Positions 7,258 through 16,320 of a DNA stretch of 45,838 nucleotides are shown here, one piece after another. This DNA comes from PHBD01 sp964578535 (GTDB lineage: Bacteria > Desulfobacterota > Syntrophia > Syntrophales > PHBD01): assembly GCA_964578535.1 (NCBI GenBank), contig CAZODI010000027.1:1-45838 (forward strand), given 5' to 3'. The notes beneath the pieces were generated by a model. It saw only the letters and a list, made by a program, of their open reading frames with translations. It was not told the DNA's origin and searched no databases. The position numbers and the translations under genes are program-made. Positions within the stretch are counted from its first letter, which is position 1, and each line of letters starts with the position of its first letter.

Positions 7258-9498
7258 TCAGAGCGAAGCGGGCATCCAGCGGGGGTATCTCTTCACTTCA
7301 TTCAGGGCGCCCGCAGAGACAGGCATTCCGATCTTCGTGTAATAGGGGCCCAGGTCCCGCTGTACGACCCTGGAAAACTGGATCACCCAGAGGTCCCGTT
7401 TTTCCTGGTCGGTTTTCGGTTTCTCGCCGGCGCTCAGCTTCTGATACGCGGCAAAGACCCTCTTGAAGACATCCCAGCCGAATTCCTTCTGGAGGAGGAT
7501 GTAGGTTGTCAGGGCGAGCTGCGGATCCTTTTTCCATTCCTCGAAGGGGGATCCCTTCGCGACGTACTTCTTCAGCTTGACCCAGCCTTCCCTGTGCCAG
7601 GGATGTTCCGCCGGGATGATGCCGTGCATCTTCTCCATGGCATACAGGGTGAACAGGTTCACCGTCACTTCGGTCGTGCCGTCGAACGTCCATTCGCCTC
7701 TCTGGCAGTTGTGTCCCAGCTCGTGGAAGTGCCCCCAGGAACCGGCCTTGTAGAGGTCCGTCCTGTCGGCGGGGTTCAGGGCCACGCCGGCCGTGAAGTC
7801 GCTGACATCCATGCGGATCACGATCGGATAGCCGGCATGCATGTAGCCGATCTTCGGCTGCACGTCGGTGACGAACCGCTCCTCGTAATCCTTCGGCGGC
7901 TCCTGCAGGAGTTGCGGATAGAAGCTCAGCACGCGGTCCCAGTATCTCAGGATTTTTTCAGGGTTGTCGATTTTTCGGATCGTTGCGGCGGGAAGGGTCA
8001 GGATGATCCTGTCGCCGGCGATCTCTCCCCAGGGGGCATCGTAGTGCCTGATGGTGCCGTTCCATGTTCGGGCATCGGTTTTCCCGAGCCTGAAATACGG
8101 CGCCTCCACCGCTCCGTGCACCTTGATGCGGATGGTCCTTTTTTCGGATTTCCCGATCTTTTCAAAGTAAATCAATCCCCCGTGGGGCGAGGCGACGATC
8201 GTCTCGGCGCCGTCCAGGACGGTCGTCCGGGAAAGATCGGGCCAGCGGTTCAGCTGCTTTCTGTACCGGTCGTCCAGGGGGAAAAGGACGTCGGAATGGG
8301 CTCCGACCCTGAGCATGACGGCCTTTCCATCGCCCGGGTCGATCGTGAAAGAGACGGGCCTTCCCGCCGGCGCGTACAGGCCGGTGCTCTGCCAGCGGAG
8401 TTTCGACAGGTCGACGTCGACCGTCCGGATGGTTTCGACCGCCGCCGGTCCCACGTCGCCGGGGAAGATCTCCGCGTCCTTCAGCTTGCTGATCCTTTCA
8501 TACGGCGCCGATTGGTAAAGAAGGTTCAGCATCCCGACGGTCAGAAGAAAGCCCGCGTCCGTCTTCAGTACGGGGTTTTTCGGTGAAATATCCCTGCGTT
8601 TCCCGAACGAGTCGTAATGCGTCTCGAATTTCCGCAGAAGAGCTTCGTCGTGGGGGAACCTGTTCCGGTACGCAAGCATCGCCGTCAGCAGTTCGTTCAG
8701 CTCGTTTTCAGGGACCCTTGCCCGGGTCTCGACGATCCGGCCGACTCGGTCGACCAAGAGCAGTGGATGGTTTTTATTTCCGGCGGACTGGGCAAGCGGA
8801 ATCTGGTTGCCCGTGAAATCCCCGTTGAAGACCATGCCGTAGTCTTTCAGGAACCGGTTTCCGGCAAAATCCCTGTCCAGGCTCTTCCCGTTCCTGCCGT
8901 CCCCGTAGCTGTTGTAAACCCAGCCCAGTGCGGAACACAGGATGCCGCCCCCGCCTGCGACGTACTGCTTCAGGGATGCCATGGCGGTGGCGTCGAACCC
9001 CTGGGGCTCTTTACCGGTGAAATCGATCAGGATCAAGTCATACCAGTTGAGATTTTCGGGAAGCCGGTTTGCCCGTTCAAGCTGCAGGATATGAATGCCC
9101 GGGAGCGAGCTTCCGGGATTCAATCCAAGGCCCAGGACGTGAATTTGTGTCTTGCCGCCGGCCGTCCAGGAAAGGAGGTTGGCGAGAAACCGGCCGTTTT
9201 CGGGATCGGCCGTGACTTTTTGCTGGAACCAGGATCCGTGGGTGATCGCGGCGATTCTCCCGTTCCCGTGTGTTGCGCCGGCGACCAGTGACCTGCCCCT
9301 GGCATCGGTCAGGATTGTGAAGGCCTGTTCACCGAAAACCGTCAACAGCCCGGGCGCCCCTTCGATTTTCAGCGTGTGAATCCCGCTGGTCAATCGGGCG
9401 ACGGTTCGATCCGGATCGTCAAATCCACTCCCGGCATGGGAGGAAACGGCGATGAGCATGATCAGTGCTGGAATCATGAGCAGAAGTCTTGATTTCAT
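7258..9498 (-). CDS. Secreted M60-like (TCAF/enhancin-type) metalloprotease
   Basis: This 746-residue exported protein has a signal peptide MKSRLLLMIPALIMLIAVSS with likely cleavage near HAG (21-23). Residues about 40-260 look like the glutamine-amidotransferase-like N-terminal part of TCAF/M60 proteins: a gatekeeper-like segment with ITHGSWF, then WYDLILIDFTG and a GGGG loop. A beta-sandwich-like middle (about 355-490) precedes the peptidase domain. The gluzincin site is HELGHN (H592, E593, H596), with E610 in TTEVTVN as the probable third zinc ligand. M60 enzymes cut heavily glycosylated proteins such as mucins; whether this one does is unknown. AGAGGAAA precedes the chosen ATG; an upstream start would spoil the signal peptide. 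No sorting or anchoring motif is visible. Confidence 0.8.
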   Translation of the reverse strand: MKSRLLLMIPALIMLIAVSSHAGSGFDDPDRTVARLTSGIHTLKIEGAPGLLTVFGEQAFTILTDARGRSLVAGATHGNGRIAAITHGSWFQQKVTADPENGRFLANLLSWTAGGKTQIHVLGLGLNPGSSLPGIHILQLERANRLPENLNWYDLILIDFTGKEPQGFDATAMASLKQYVAGGGGILCSALGWVYNSYGDGRNGKSLDRDFAGNRFLKDYGMVFNGDFTGNQIPLAQSAGNKNHPLLLVDRVGRIVETRARVPENELNELLTAMLAYRNRFPHDEALLRKFETHYDSFGKRRDISPKNPVLKTDAGFLLTVGMLNLLYQSAPYERISKLKDAEIFPGDVGPAAVETIRTVDVDLSKLRWQSTGLYAPAGRPVSFTIDPGDGKAVMLRVGAHSDVLFPLDDRYRKQLNRWPDLSRTTVLDGAETIVASPHGGLIYFEKIGKSEKRTIRIKVHGAVEAPYFRLGKTDARTWNGTIRHYDAPWGEIAGDRIILTLPAATIRKIDNPEKILRYWDRVLSFYPQLLQEPPKDYEERFVTDVQPKIGYMHAGYPIVIRMDVSDFTAGVALNPADRTDLYKAGSWGHFHELGHNCQRGEWTFDGTTEVTVNLFTLYAMEKMHGIIPAEHPWHREGWVKLKKYVAKGSPFEEWKKDPQLALTTYILLQKEFGWDVFKRVFAAYQKLSAGEKPKTDQEKRDLWVIQFSRVVQRDLGPYYTKIGMPVSAGALNEVKRYPRWMPASL

Positions 9499-9665
9499 CG
9501 TGGAATTTCCTCTTTCTGGTTTCTCTGAAACGAAGCGGGACCGTGCGACGGTTCCGATCAAAGCGACCCGGCACAGGCATCTTTTGAAATCATCGGCAGG
9601 GAGAGGATGAAACTAAAGAAATAATTGCAGAGTCCGATAGAAAAGAGGGGGAGCATGCAACGACT

Positions 9666-10847
9666 ATGAAAATGATCCGCCGACGGATCAGGACCCGCAA
9701 AGAGGGGATGTTGTTAAAAAGGCTGTTCGTGGCGGCGGTGCTGGCATTCGCTCTGGCCGGATCGGCCCATGCCGGAGAGGAGCGGGCATGCCTGGAGAAG
9801 ACCTGGAAGGGAACCATCGGGGAGGTTCCCGTCATGATGCAGTTCACCTTTCAGGTCGTGTTGCCCGTCGATTCAGAGGAATCCGGTTTCCCGCAGACCG
9901 GTCGCTATTATTACCGAACGAGCCTTGTCGATTTCATCCTGGTCAGGGACAAATCAAGGCCGGATCGATGGAAGGAGCTCGACCCGAAGGGAAACGTGAG
10001 CGGCTCTCTCACGCTGGCCTGCAGGGGAGACACCCTGGAGGGCACATGGTCTTCGCCGGACGGATCCCGGACGCTTCCGGTCCGTGCCGGGAGCGAGCCG
10101 GACGAGTCGTATACCCGGCAGCGACTGGGCGGCCTGAAGATGACGGTTGAAGGCGCTTCCATCAACGGACGCCGCTATGAGCTGTTCAAGGCCCGGGATT
10201 TCGGCAGTGTGGAGGGACTGCGGCTGATCGGGAGCGGCAAGGCCGTCGCCGGCATCAATCATGCCCTTATGGAGCGCTTCAGGTCCAGCCTCGAAGAGGG
10301 GATCGATTGCGTCGCCGCCGGCCGGATCCGGAGAGGTGCAGAGTCGGAAGACGAGGACCGGGAAGACGAAGACGGGTACCAGTACGAATACGCCCTGGAC
10401 ATGATCGCCTGGAACAGGGAATTCGCGGTGATCGGCCAGAGCATGTCGCAGTACTGCGGCGGGGCGCATCCCGATGTCTGGTCCGGGGCAACGGTCTACA
10501 GCCTCCGGACGGGAAAATCCGAAGACGTGTCCCAATGGCTGGTCGAGAAATACCGGAAGGAGATTCCGAAAGACTCCGCCCTTGGGACCATGCTCCTCGA
10601 TCTCTATCGCCGGGAAGAAGTGAAGATCTTTCCCACAAGGGACGCCGGGGATGAAGACGAGTGTCCCGAAGCCATCGGGTTTTCGGGTGAGGACCCGTGG
10701 CCGACGCCGGCGGGGATCACCTTCCGACCGGATGCACCCTACAGCCGGAGCGCGTGCATCGTGGATGTGAACGTCCCCTACGCGAAGATGGCTCCTTACC
10801 TGTCGCCGCTGGGGAAGTCGAACGCAAAGGCGTTCCGGCGCCGCTGA
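9666..10847 (+). CDS. Secreted protein with RsiV/DUF3298-like C-terminal domain
   Basis: This 393-residue protein has a signal peptide (LLKRLFVAAVLAFALAGSAHA), so it is exported. The N-terminal half contains a small beta-rich domain around CLEKTWKGTIG and a G-x-T-L-E-G-T-W-S-S turn. The C-terminal half (about 250-385) has SQYCGGAHP followed by S-L-R-T-G-K and later GITFRPDAPY; this pattern resembles the DUF3298/RsiV-type extracellular domain. A run of acidic residues (DEDREDEDG, about 223-232) separates the halves. GAGGGGGAG lies 12 bases before the ATG at 9666. A second ATG at 9708 would give a shorter signal peptide, so the start is uncertain. It is divergent from the M60 gene. Function unknown. 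Confidence 0.65.
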   Translation: MKMIRRRIRTRKEGMLLKRLFVAAVLAFALAGSAHAGEERACLEKTWKGTIGEVPVMMQFTFQVVLPVDSEESGFPQTGRYYYRTSLVDFILVRDKSRPDRWKELDPKGNVSGSLTLACRGDTLEGTWSSPDGSRTLPVRAGSEPDESYTRQRLGGLKMTVEGASINGRRYELFKARDFGSVEGLRLIGSGKAVAGINHALMERFRSSLEEGIDCVAAGRIRRGAESEDEDREDEDGYQYEYALDMIAWNREFAVIGQSMSQYCGGAHPDVWSGATVYSLRTGKSEDVSQWLVEKYRKEIPKDSALGTMLLDLYRREEVKIFPTRDAGDEDECPEAIGFSGEDPWPTPAGITFRPDAPYSRSACIVDVNVPYAKMAPYLSPLGKSNAKAFRRR

Positions 10848-10885
10848 CCTCCGGGTGAGGAATCAAGCCGGTTCTGCCCGTTCGT

Positions 10886-11506
10886 TTAAGCCTTCACGGC
10901 ATCCATCCCCTCGGCAAACGCCTTCCGGTTGACCTCGAGTTTTTCCCCGGAAAGCGTTCTCCCCATGACCGCCCGGAAGTCCTCCAGGGTGAGGGGGAGG
11001 ACCCCGGAGCCCGCCAGGGCCCCGATCATGACGATGTTGGCAAGAATGGGATTGCCCAGCCGGATGGCCGCGTCGGTGGCGTCGATCATCCGCAGGCGCG
11101 CCGAGAGCTCCTCCAGCGACGCCCTGATCTCGTCCAGGGAGGGGTAGCTCAACTCCCCCGTGATGACGCCGATCGGGTAGACCGGGCGGGTGTTCGAAAG
11201 GACGATCACGCCGGGATGGCCGTAAACGGCCAGCACGCGGACGGCCTCCGCCGGTTCCAGGGCGACCACGACGTCGGCCTTTCCCTTCGGGATCTGGGGG
11301 CTCCATGTCCCCTCCGCGGAGGCGCGGACGTGGCTCATGACGGAGCCGCCCCGCTGGGAGGCGCCGAATGTCTCGCCGATCGTCACCGTCAGTCCCCGCT
11401 CGACCAGCATGCCCGACAGGACGCGGGAGGCCATGACGTTGCCCTGGCCGCCGACGCCGGTGATGATGAGGTTGAATGGATCCCGGGGCAGTTGCAGGTT
11501 CACCAT
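10886..11506 (-). CDS. iorB: Indolepyruvate:ferredoxin oxidoreductase beta subunit
   Basis: This 206-residue subunit is the gamma-type 2-ketoacid:ferredoxin oxidoreductase domain that completes the CoA site of the IorAB complex. Its N-terminus NLIITGVGGQGNVMASRVL is the family's nucleotide-like loop, followed by GETFGASQRGGSV, the usual IorB motif. The start at 11506 lies two bases after the iorA stop, so the two are translated together. It is the last gene of an FrhB-like, iorA, iorB operon that converges on the plus-strand gene ending at 10847. The reaction is oxidative decarboxylation of an aryl-pyruvate to an aryl-acetyl-CoA with reduction of ferredoxin, or the reverse. Confidence 0.88.
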   Translation of the reverse strand: MVNLQLPRDPFNLIITGVGGQGNVMASRVLSGMLVERGLTVTIGETFGASQRGGSVMSHVRASAEGTWSPQIPKGKADVVVALEPAEAVRVLAVYGHPGVIVLSNTRPVYPIGVITGELSYPSLDEIRASLEELSARLRMIDATDAAIRLGNPILANIVMIGALAGSGVLPLTLEDFRAVMGRTLSGEKLEVNRKAFAEGMDAVKA

Positions 11507-11508
11507 GA

Positions 11509-13443
11509 TCAGGCCACCTCCTTCCGGATGGCCGACTGCGGGCAGATCTGCGCGCAGACGCCGCAGCCGGCGCAGAGGACCTCGTCCACGCGGGCCCGCC
11601 CGTTCTCCCGGTCCCAAACCAGGGCGGGGCAGCGGAAAATGCGGGTGCAGAGGCGGTTGCAGCCGCAGTCTTCGCCGATGCAGAGGGTCTCGTCCACCCG
11701 GACGTTGTATGTCCGTGTTCCCCTCTTCTCCGGGGAAAGGGCGCATTTCTGGCGCAGGATCAGCACCTTGACGCCCTGTTCATCCTCCATCAGCCGGTTC
11801 AGCGCCTCCCGGGTTTCGGCAAAGTCGAAGGGATCCCGGATCTCCACGTCGGCGCCGATGGCGCTGCAAATCTTCGCGATGTCCACGTCCGGCGCCGCAC
11901 AGCCCATGGCGTTGACGCACAGGCCCGGGTGGGACTGGAATCCCGTCATGGCGGTTCCGCTGTTGTCGAGGATGATCATCAGGATGTTCGACTGGTGATG
12001 AACGGCGTTGACCAGGGCGGGCATGGCGGCGTGGAAAAAGGTGGAGTCGCCGCACACCGACAGGATCGGCCTGTCCAGGCCGAAGGGGCCGAGTTTTCCG
12101 AAGCCGCTGGCGACGCCCGTCCCGGAGCCCATGGAGTGGAGGGTCTTGAGCGTACCCGCGCCGCCGGGAAAAACGTCCAGGGTGTAGCAGCCGATGTCTC
12201 CGCAGACGAAGCCGTCCCGGTCGTCCAGTTTCAAGGCCGTCCGGATGCTCCAGTAAGAGGCCCGGTGGGGACAGCCGGGACAGAAGGCGAGCCCCCGCTG
12301 GGGCGCGCCGGTCCGGGCCGCTTCCCGGGCCTTCCTTTCGTACTCCGGGTCCGTGGCGGGGGAGGGGATGTCCAGGATCCGGCAGAGCGCCCCGATCACC
12401 AGGTCCGGCGACAGCTCGCCCCGCGCGGGGATGGTCCCGTCATTCTTCCCGTAGAAGGTCTTGATCCCGATCTCGCCGGCCTCTTCGGCGGCGATGACCT
12501 TGACGTTCTCCTCCAGGAAGGCGAGCACCTCCTCGACGACCAGGATCTTTTCCGCCCGGGCGAGGTGCTTTTTCAGGAGATTCGTCGGCAGGGGCCAGGT
12601 CGTCGCCAGCTTCAGGATCCCGACCCGGTCGCCCAGTCCCAGCGCGTGGACGGCCTCCCGGCTGTAGAGGGTGCAGGCGCTGCTCGTGACGATCAGGACC
12701 TCCGGCCGCTCCGGCCCCTCGCAGGTGTTGAAGGGGCACTGCTCGAAGAGGTCCCGGGCCTTGCGGATTCTCTCCTGCTGGAGACCGTGCTTGAAGGCAA
12801 CGGGCATGCTCAGGACGGGGCCTTCTCCGGGATCGAGCATGGACCCTCCGGCGCTGAACCGAGCCCGCGGCGTCCCCTCCGGAAGTGCTCCCAGGCGGAC
12901 GTTGCCGCTGGCGTGGGACATCCGGGTGACGCTGCGCAGCATGACCACCGTCCCGAGCTCTTCCGAGAAATCGAAGGCCCACTTCGTCAGGTCTTTGGCT
13001 TCCTGGAAATCCCCGGGCTCCAGGAGGGGGATCTCGATCATGCGGGCGAAGTGCCGCGATTCCCCCTCGTTCACGCTGGACAGGGCGCCCGGATCGTCGC
13101 AGGTGACGAGGACCATGCCGCCCCGGGTGCCGGATCCGGCGAGGTGGAGCAGGAAATCGGAGGCCACGTTGACGCCGTTCTGCTTCATGACGCACAGCGA
13201 GCGCAGCCCCGCGAACGAGGCGGCGGCGGCGACCTCCAGGGCCACCTTTTCGTTGGTCGACCACTCCACGTAGAGGTTTCGCGCCTCCGCGACCCCCGCC
13301 AGGTTCTCCAGGATCTCCGAAGACGGGGTGCCGGGGTAGGCCGCCGCCACGGCCATTCCGGCCTCCAGCGCGCCCCGGGCGATGGCCTCGTTTCCCATCA
13401 TGAGATGGCTGCTGCCTTCCTTTTCCTCCAGCAGTACCGGCAT
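11509..13443 (-). CDS. iorA: Indolepyruvate:ferredoxin oxidoreductase alpha subunit
   Basis: The 644-residue catalytic subunit begins with the pyruvate:ferredoxin oxidoreductase N-terminal (pyrimidine-binding) domain, with MGNEAIARGALEAGM and AAYPGTPSSEI. The thiamine diphosphate part has VCGDIGCYTLDVFPGGA and the GDSTFFH...DNSGTAMTGFQ signature. The C-terminus carries two [4Fe-4S] motifs: CIGEDCGCNRLC, then later CAGCGVCAQICP. AGGAGG stands four bases before the ATG. The gene starts eight bases after the FrhB-like gene. IorAB is known from archaea and anaerobes growing on amino acids; here it could oxidise aromatic keto acids or make them reductively. The substrate cannot be decided from the sequence. 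Confidence 0.92.
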   Translation of the reverse strand: MPVLLEEKEGSSHLMMGNEAIARGALEAGMAVAAAYPGTPSSEILENLAGVAEARNLYVEWSTNEKVALEVAAAASFAGLRSLCVMKQNGVNVASDFLLHLAGSGTRGGMVLVTCDDPGALSSVNEGESRHFARMIEIPLLEPGDFQEAKDLTKWAFDFSEELGTVVMLRSVTRMSHASGNVRLGALPEGTPRARFSAGGSMLDPGEGPVLSMPVAFKHGLQQERIRKARDLFEQCPFNTCEGPERPEVLIVTSSACTLYSREAVHALGLGDRVGILKLATTWPLPTNLLKKHLARAEKILVVEEVLAFLEENVKVIAAEEAGEIGIKTFYGKNDGTIPARGELSPDLVIGALCRILDIPSPATDPEYERKAREAARTGAPQRGLAFCPGCPHRASYWSIRTALKLDDRDGFVCGDIGCYTLDVFPGGAGTLKTLHSMGSGTGVASGFGKLGPFGLDRPILSVCGDSTFFHAAMPALVNAVHHQSNILMIILDNSGTAMTGFQSHPGLCVNAMGCAAPDVDIAKICSAIGADVEIRDPFDFAETREALNRLMEDEQGVKVLILRQKCALSPEKRGTRTYNVRVDETLCIGEDCGCNRLCTRIFRCPALVWDRENGRARVDEVLCAGCGVCAQICPQSAIRKEVA

Positions 13444-13451
13444 GTGTCCTC

Positions 13452-14585
13452 CTATGAGCGGAGCCCGGCGATCACGGGGTCCCGCGCGTCCAGGTAGAGC
13501 AGGTCGCAGGCGTTGCCGCTCTTTTCCGCCAGGTTCTTCAGGGCTTCTCTCTTTTTCGCCGCCGCCGCCCCTTTCAGCATGTCCAGGTTTCCCTCCGGGA
13601 CCTCGTGAAATTCAAGGATTCCCTTCGCCCTGGCCGTCTCGAGGAGGGCCTCTCCGGCGGCGGTCCGTACGATGACCTGGTTCCAGGAGCGCGATTCCTC
13701 CCAGCTTCCGTCCAGGCGTGCCGAGCCGACGGAGATGTCCGCGAACTCGGCCGTGGTGTCGGTGCAGTACCGGCAGGATTCGCGGATGCAGTCCCGGATC
13801 TCCTCGATCGGAAACGTCCGCCGGCCGCCGTCGAGGCGGATTTCGAGGACGCCCTCCCCCGGGGGAATCTCCATCCCCTGCACCCTCTCCAGGCCGACAT
13901 GCTGTTCGAGCAGGCCCGACAGCTTCGACCAGGAAAAGGTGAATCCGCAGAAAAGCCCGATCGTGAGCTTCAGCCTGTCGATGGGGTTTGTCCCGCTGTC
14001 CAGCTTCGGCTTGAGGCGCATCTTGGCCAAGGCGAAGGCCTGGCAGGGTGTGGCAACGACGCCGATCCTTTCCGCGGTGCCCCGGGCCGCCCGGTTGAAC
14101 TCGGCCACCGTCGCGGAGGCGATGAACTTGCTGCCGCCCCGTTTCCAGACCTCGTCGGGATCCTGAACGGCCGCCCCGGAATGGAGGAAGCGCTCCCGGC
14201 CCTCGGCGACGACGGCGGTATCGATCAGCCCTTCGCGAAGCGCCAGTGCCATGAGCGCCGAGACGGTTCCGCCGTGCTGGGCCTTTTCCCGGAGCCGGGC
14301 GTCGGCGGCGCGGGCAATACGGAAAGCCCGGACCGGCCCGATCTCCGGCGTGATCTCCGCCTCCGGCATGAGCAGCCTTCTCATTTCCCCGAGATCCGCG
14401 GGAGTCCGGGGGCAGAAGGCGTAGCAGCGGCCGGCCTTGATGTCGCAGGGGTTGAGGACGATTGTCCGGTCACGGTGGAAAACCTGGTAGGGGCAGAGAT
14501 TGACGCAGGCCCCGCACCCCGTGCAGAGCCCGGCATCCCGGACCCGCTCCCCGAGCTCCTTCTGTCCCCCCGTCTCATGCGCCAT
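13452..14585 (-). CDS. FrhB-like Fe-S flavoprotein (F420 hydrogenase/dehydrogenase beta family)
   Basis: This 377-residue protein opens with a ferredoxin-type cluster motif CTGCGACVNLCP (C21, C24, C27, C31) and further cysteines C47, C54 and C58. It continues into the FrhB N- and C-terminal domains, including the VVATPCQAFALAKM and LFCGFTFSW segments, and ends with C-R-E-S-C-R-Y-C near the F420/FAD region. The family moves electrons between Fe-S clusters and a flavin, F420 or NAD(P)H. GGAGG precedes the ATG with 8-base spacing. Being first in an operon with iorA and iorB, it probably couples their ferredoxin-level electrons to another carrier. That role is an inference; this lineage may not make F420. 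Confidence 0.82.
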   Translation of the reverse strand: MAHETGGQKELGERVRDAGLCTGCGACVNLCPYQVFHRDRTIVLNPCDIKAGRCYAFCPRTPADLGEMRRLLMPEAEITPEIGPVRAFRIARAADARLREKAQHGGTVSALMALALREGLIDTAVVAEGRERFLHSGAAVQDPDEVWKRGGSKFIASATVAEFNRAARGTAERIGVVATPCQAFALAKMRLKPKLDSGTNPIDRLKLTIGLFCGFTFSWSKLSGLLEQHVGLERVQGMEIPPGEGVLEIRLDGGRRTFPIEEIRDCIRESCRYCTDTTAEFADISVGSARLDGSWEESRSWNQVIVRTAAGEALLETARAKGILEFHEVPEGNLDMLKGAAAAKKREALKNLAEKSGNACDLLYLDARDPVIAGLRS

Positions 14586-14711
14586 CGCTTAAGACCTCCC
14601 GGTTTTGTCTTTGCCTCGCTGTTTTGACGCCCTTCCGTTACCACAATCGGCGAAGCGGGAACAACGAGCAAAGTGAAGCCTTGGAGGTCGGATCGGATCG
14701 TTCGGTCCGGC

Positions 14712-16316
14712 TCAGGATTGTGCGAGGTTGCGGGGCAGGGTAAGCGTGAAGGAGACCAGGCCGCCGGAATCGTCGTCCAGGCGAAGGGATCCCCTGTGGG
14801 CGTGGACGATCTCCTGGGCGAGGCTCAGTCCGAGGCCGGATCCGGGAACGGCACGGCTCCGCGACTTGTCGACCCGGTGGAAACGGTGGAAGATCTTCTC
14901 GCGGTCTGCCTCCGGGATCGGAGTGCCGGTATTGGAGATCGTGAAGATCACCCCGTCCCTGCGCTCCTCCAGGCGGAATCGGATCAGGCCGCCTTGCCTG
15001 TTGTACTTTACGGCGTTGGACGTGAGATTCTGGACCACCTGCCGGAAGAGGTCCGGGTCGGCCTGCACCGTGACGTGCGGGGCGATCTCCTGCTCCAGGC
15101 GCAGATGCGGCGCGACGGCCCCGACGTCCTCGACGGCCGATTCGATGACGGCGCTGATATCCAGCGGCTCCAGATTCAGGGTCAGCTGCCCCGCGTCGGC
15201 GTGGGCGAGGATCAGGAGCTTCTGCACGATGGCCTTGAGCCGCTGGACTTCTTCGATGAGTGCGCCGTAGGAACGCTGCTCCTCCGAGCCCGTGGCTGCG
15301 TGCTGCACGGCGTCGTCGAGCATCCCCTGCAGGATCGTCAGCGGCGTCTTCAGCTCATGGGCGGCGTCGGCGCTGAACCGCACCGCCTGCCGGAAGCTCT
15401 TCTCCAGCCGGTCCAGCATGTCGTTGATCACGTCTACCAGCCGGGAAAACTCGTCGTCGGGTCCGGGCGACGAGGGGATCCGGCGATCCAGGCCCTGCGC
15501 CGTGATGGACTCCGCCGTCCGGGTTATGTCCGCGACGGGTCGGAGCGCCCTTCTGGTGATGAGCCATCCGCCCGCGGCAAGCAGGAGCAGCGCGATCGGT
15601 ACAGCGATGAAGAACGTCTCTCGGTAACGGGCTTCGTCCGCATGGAACCCCGCCATGTTCATGCCGATCAGGATCGTGACGAACGGGTCGCCCATGATCC
15701 CGACCCGCCATGTCTTCCCGTCGGCCTTCAGGGTCTTGAAGAAATGCTGTTTCATACGGAACGGCTCGGGCGGAGCGGGCAACGGCGACGGCGAACGGAC
15801 AAGATCCGCGGGGGGACCCGCCGGCCTGTCCGGCGGGACGCCGGATCGGAGGGGCATCGGGGGCCCGTTTCCCGCACCCGGGGTTGCCTGGCCCGTCGGG
15901 TCGACCGCGCCAGCATTGCGGCTGGAACGTTCCGGGTGTTGCCTGCCCTCCGGGAAGAGAGCGGGAAGGGGCGGAAGGGTCTCCATCCTTCGGTCATACT
16001 CGGGGAAGGAGTCTTCGGAAATCGCCGTGGGCCAGTGGGGGGACCGGTACAGGACCTCGTTCTTTCCGATCCTGATCTGAACGATGATGTCTTTCCAGCG
16101 CTCGGTCCCGTAAATGGACTGAAGCCGCCGATCCAACTCCTCCCCGCTCCTCGCGAGCCGCCAGGCGTGGATGGGACGAGGTCCCAGGGAACGGAGCTCC
16201 AGGTCGATCCGGTCAAGGCTTACATCATGGATCACGTTGAGAAAGTACAGGCCGAAGGCGACGAGAACGGAGCCCGAGATCAGGATCGACAGCAGGATGA
16301 TCTTGATGCGGAACAA
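14712..16316 (-). CDS. Membrane sensor histidine kinase with Pro-rich periplasmic insert
   Basis: This 534-residue kinase has a first membrane helix at about 4-27, a periplasmic domain 28-234, a second helix at about 235-253, HAMP (254-308), HisKA with H320 in SADAAHELKTPLTIL, and an ATPase domain with N434 in NAVKYN and GSGLGL. The periplasmic part contains a long Pro/Gly-rich segment (about 114-187) before the HFFKTLKADGKTWRVG part. The start is TTG at 16316, five bases after the regulator stop, because AAGGAG lies seven bases ahead; part of that site is the regulator's last codons. Another TTG at 16373 lies inside the regulator gene and lacks a ribosome site. The divergent exported proteins are plausible targets. 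Confidence 0.87.
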   Translation of the reverse strand: MFRIKIILLSILISGSVLVAFGLYFLNVIHDVSLDRIDLELRSLGPRPIHAWRLARSGEELDRRLQSIYGTERWKDIIVQIRIGKNEVLYRSPHWPTAISEDSFPEYDRRMETLPPLPALFPEGRQHPERSSRNAGAVDPTGQATPGAGNGPPMPLRSGVPPDRPAGPPADLVRSPSPLPAPPEPFRMKQHFFKTLKADGKTWRVGIMGDPFVTILIGMNMAGFHADEARYRETFFIAVPIALLLLAAGGWLITRRALRPVADITRTAESITAQGLDRRIPSSPGPDDEFSRLVDVINDMLDRLEKSFRQAVRFSADAAHELKTPLTILQGMLDDAVQHAATGSEEQRSYGALIEEVQRLKAIVQKLLILAHADAGQLTLNLEPLDISAVIESAVEDVGAVAPHLRLEQEIAPHVTVQADPDLFRQVVQNLTSNAVKYNRQGGLIRFRLEERRDGVIFTISNTGTPIPEADREKIFHRFHRVDKSRSRAVPGSGLGLSLAQEIVHAHRGSLRLDDDSGGLVSFTLTLPRNLAQS

Positions 16317-16320
16317 TCGT

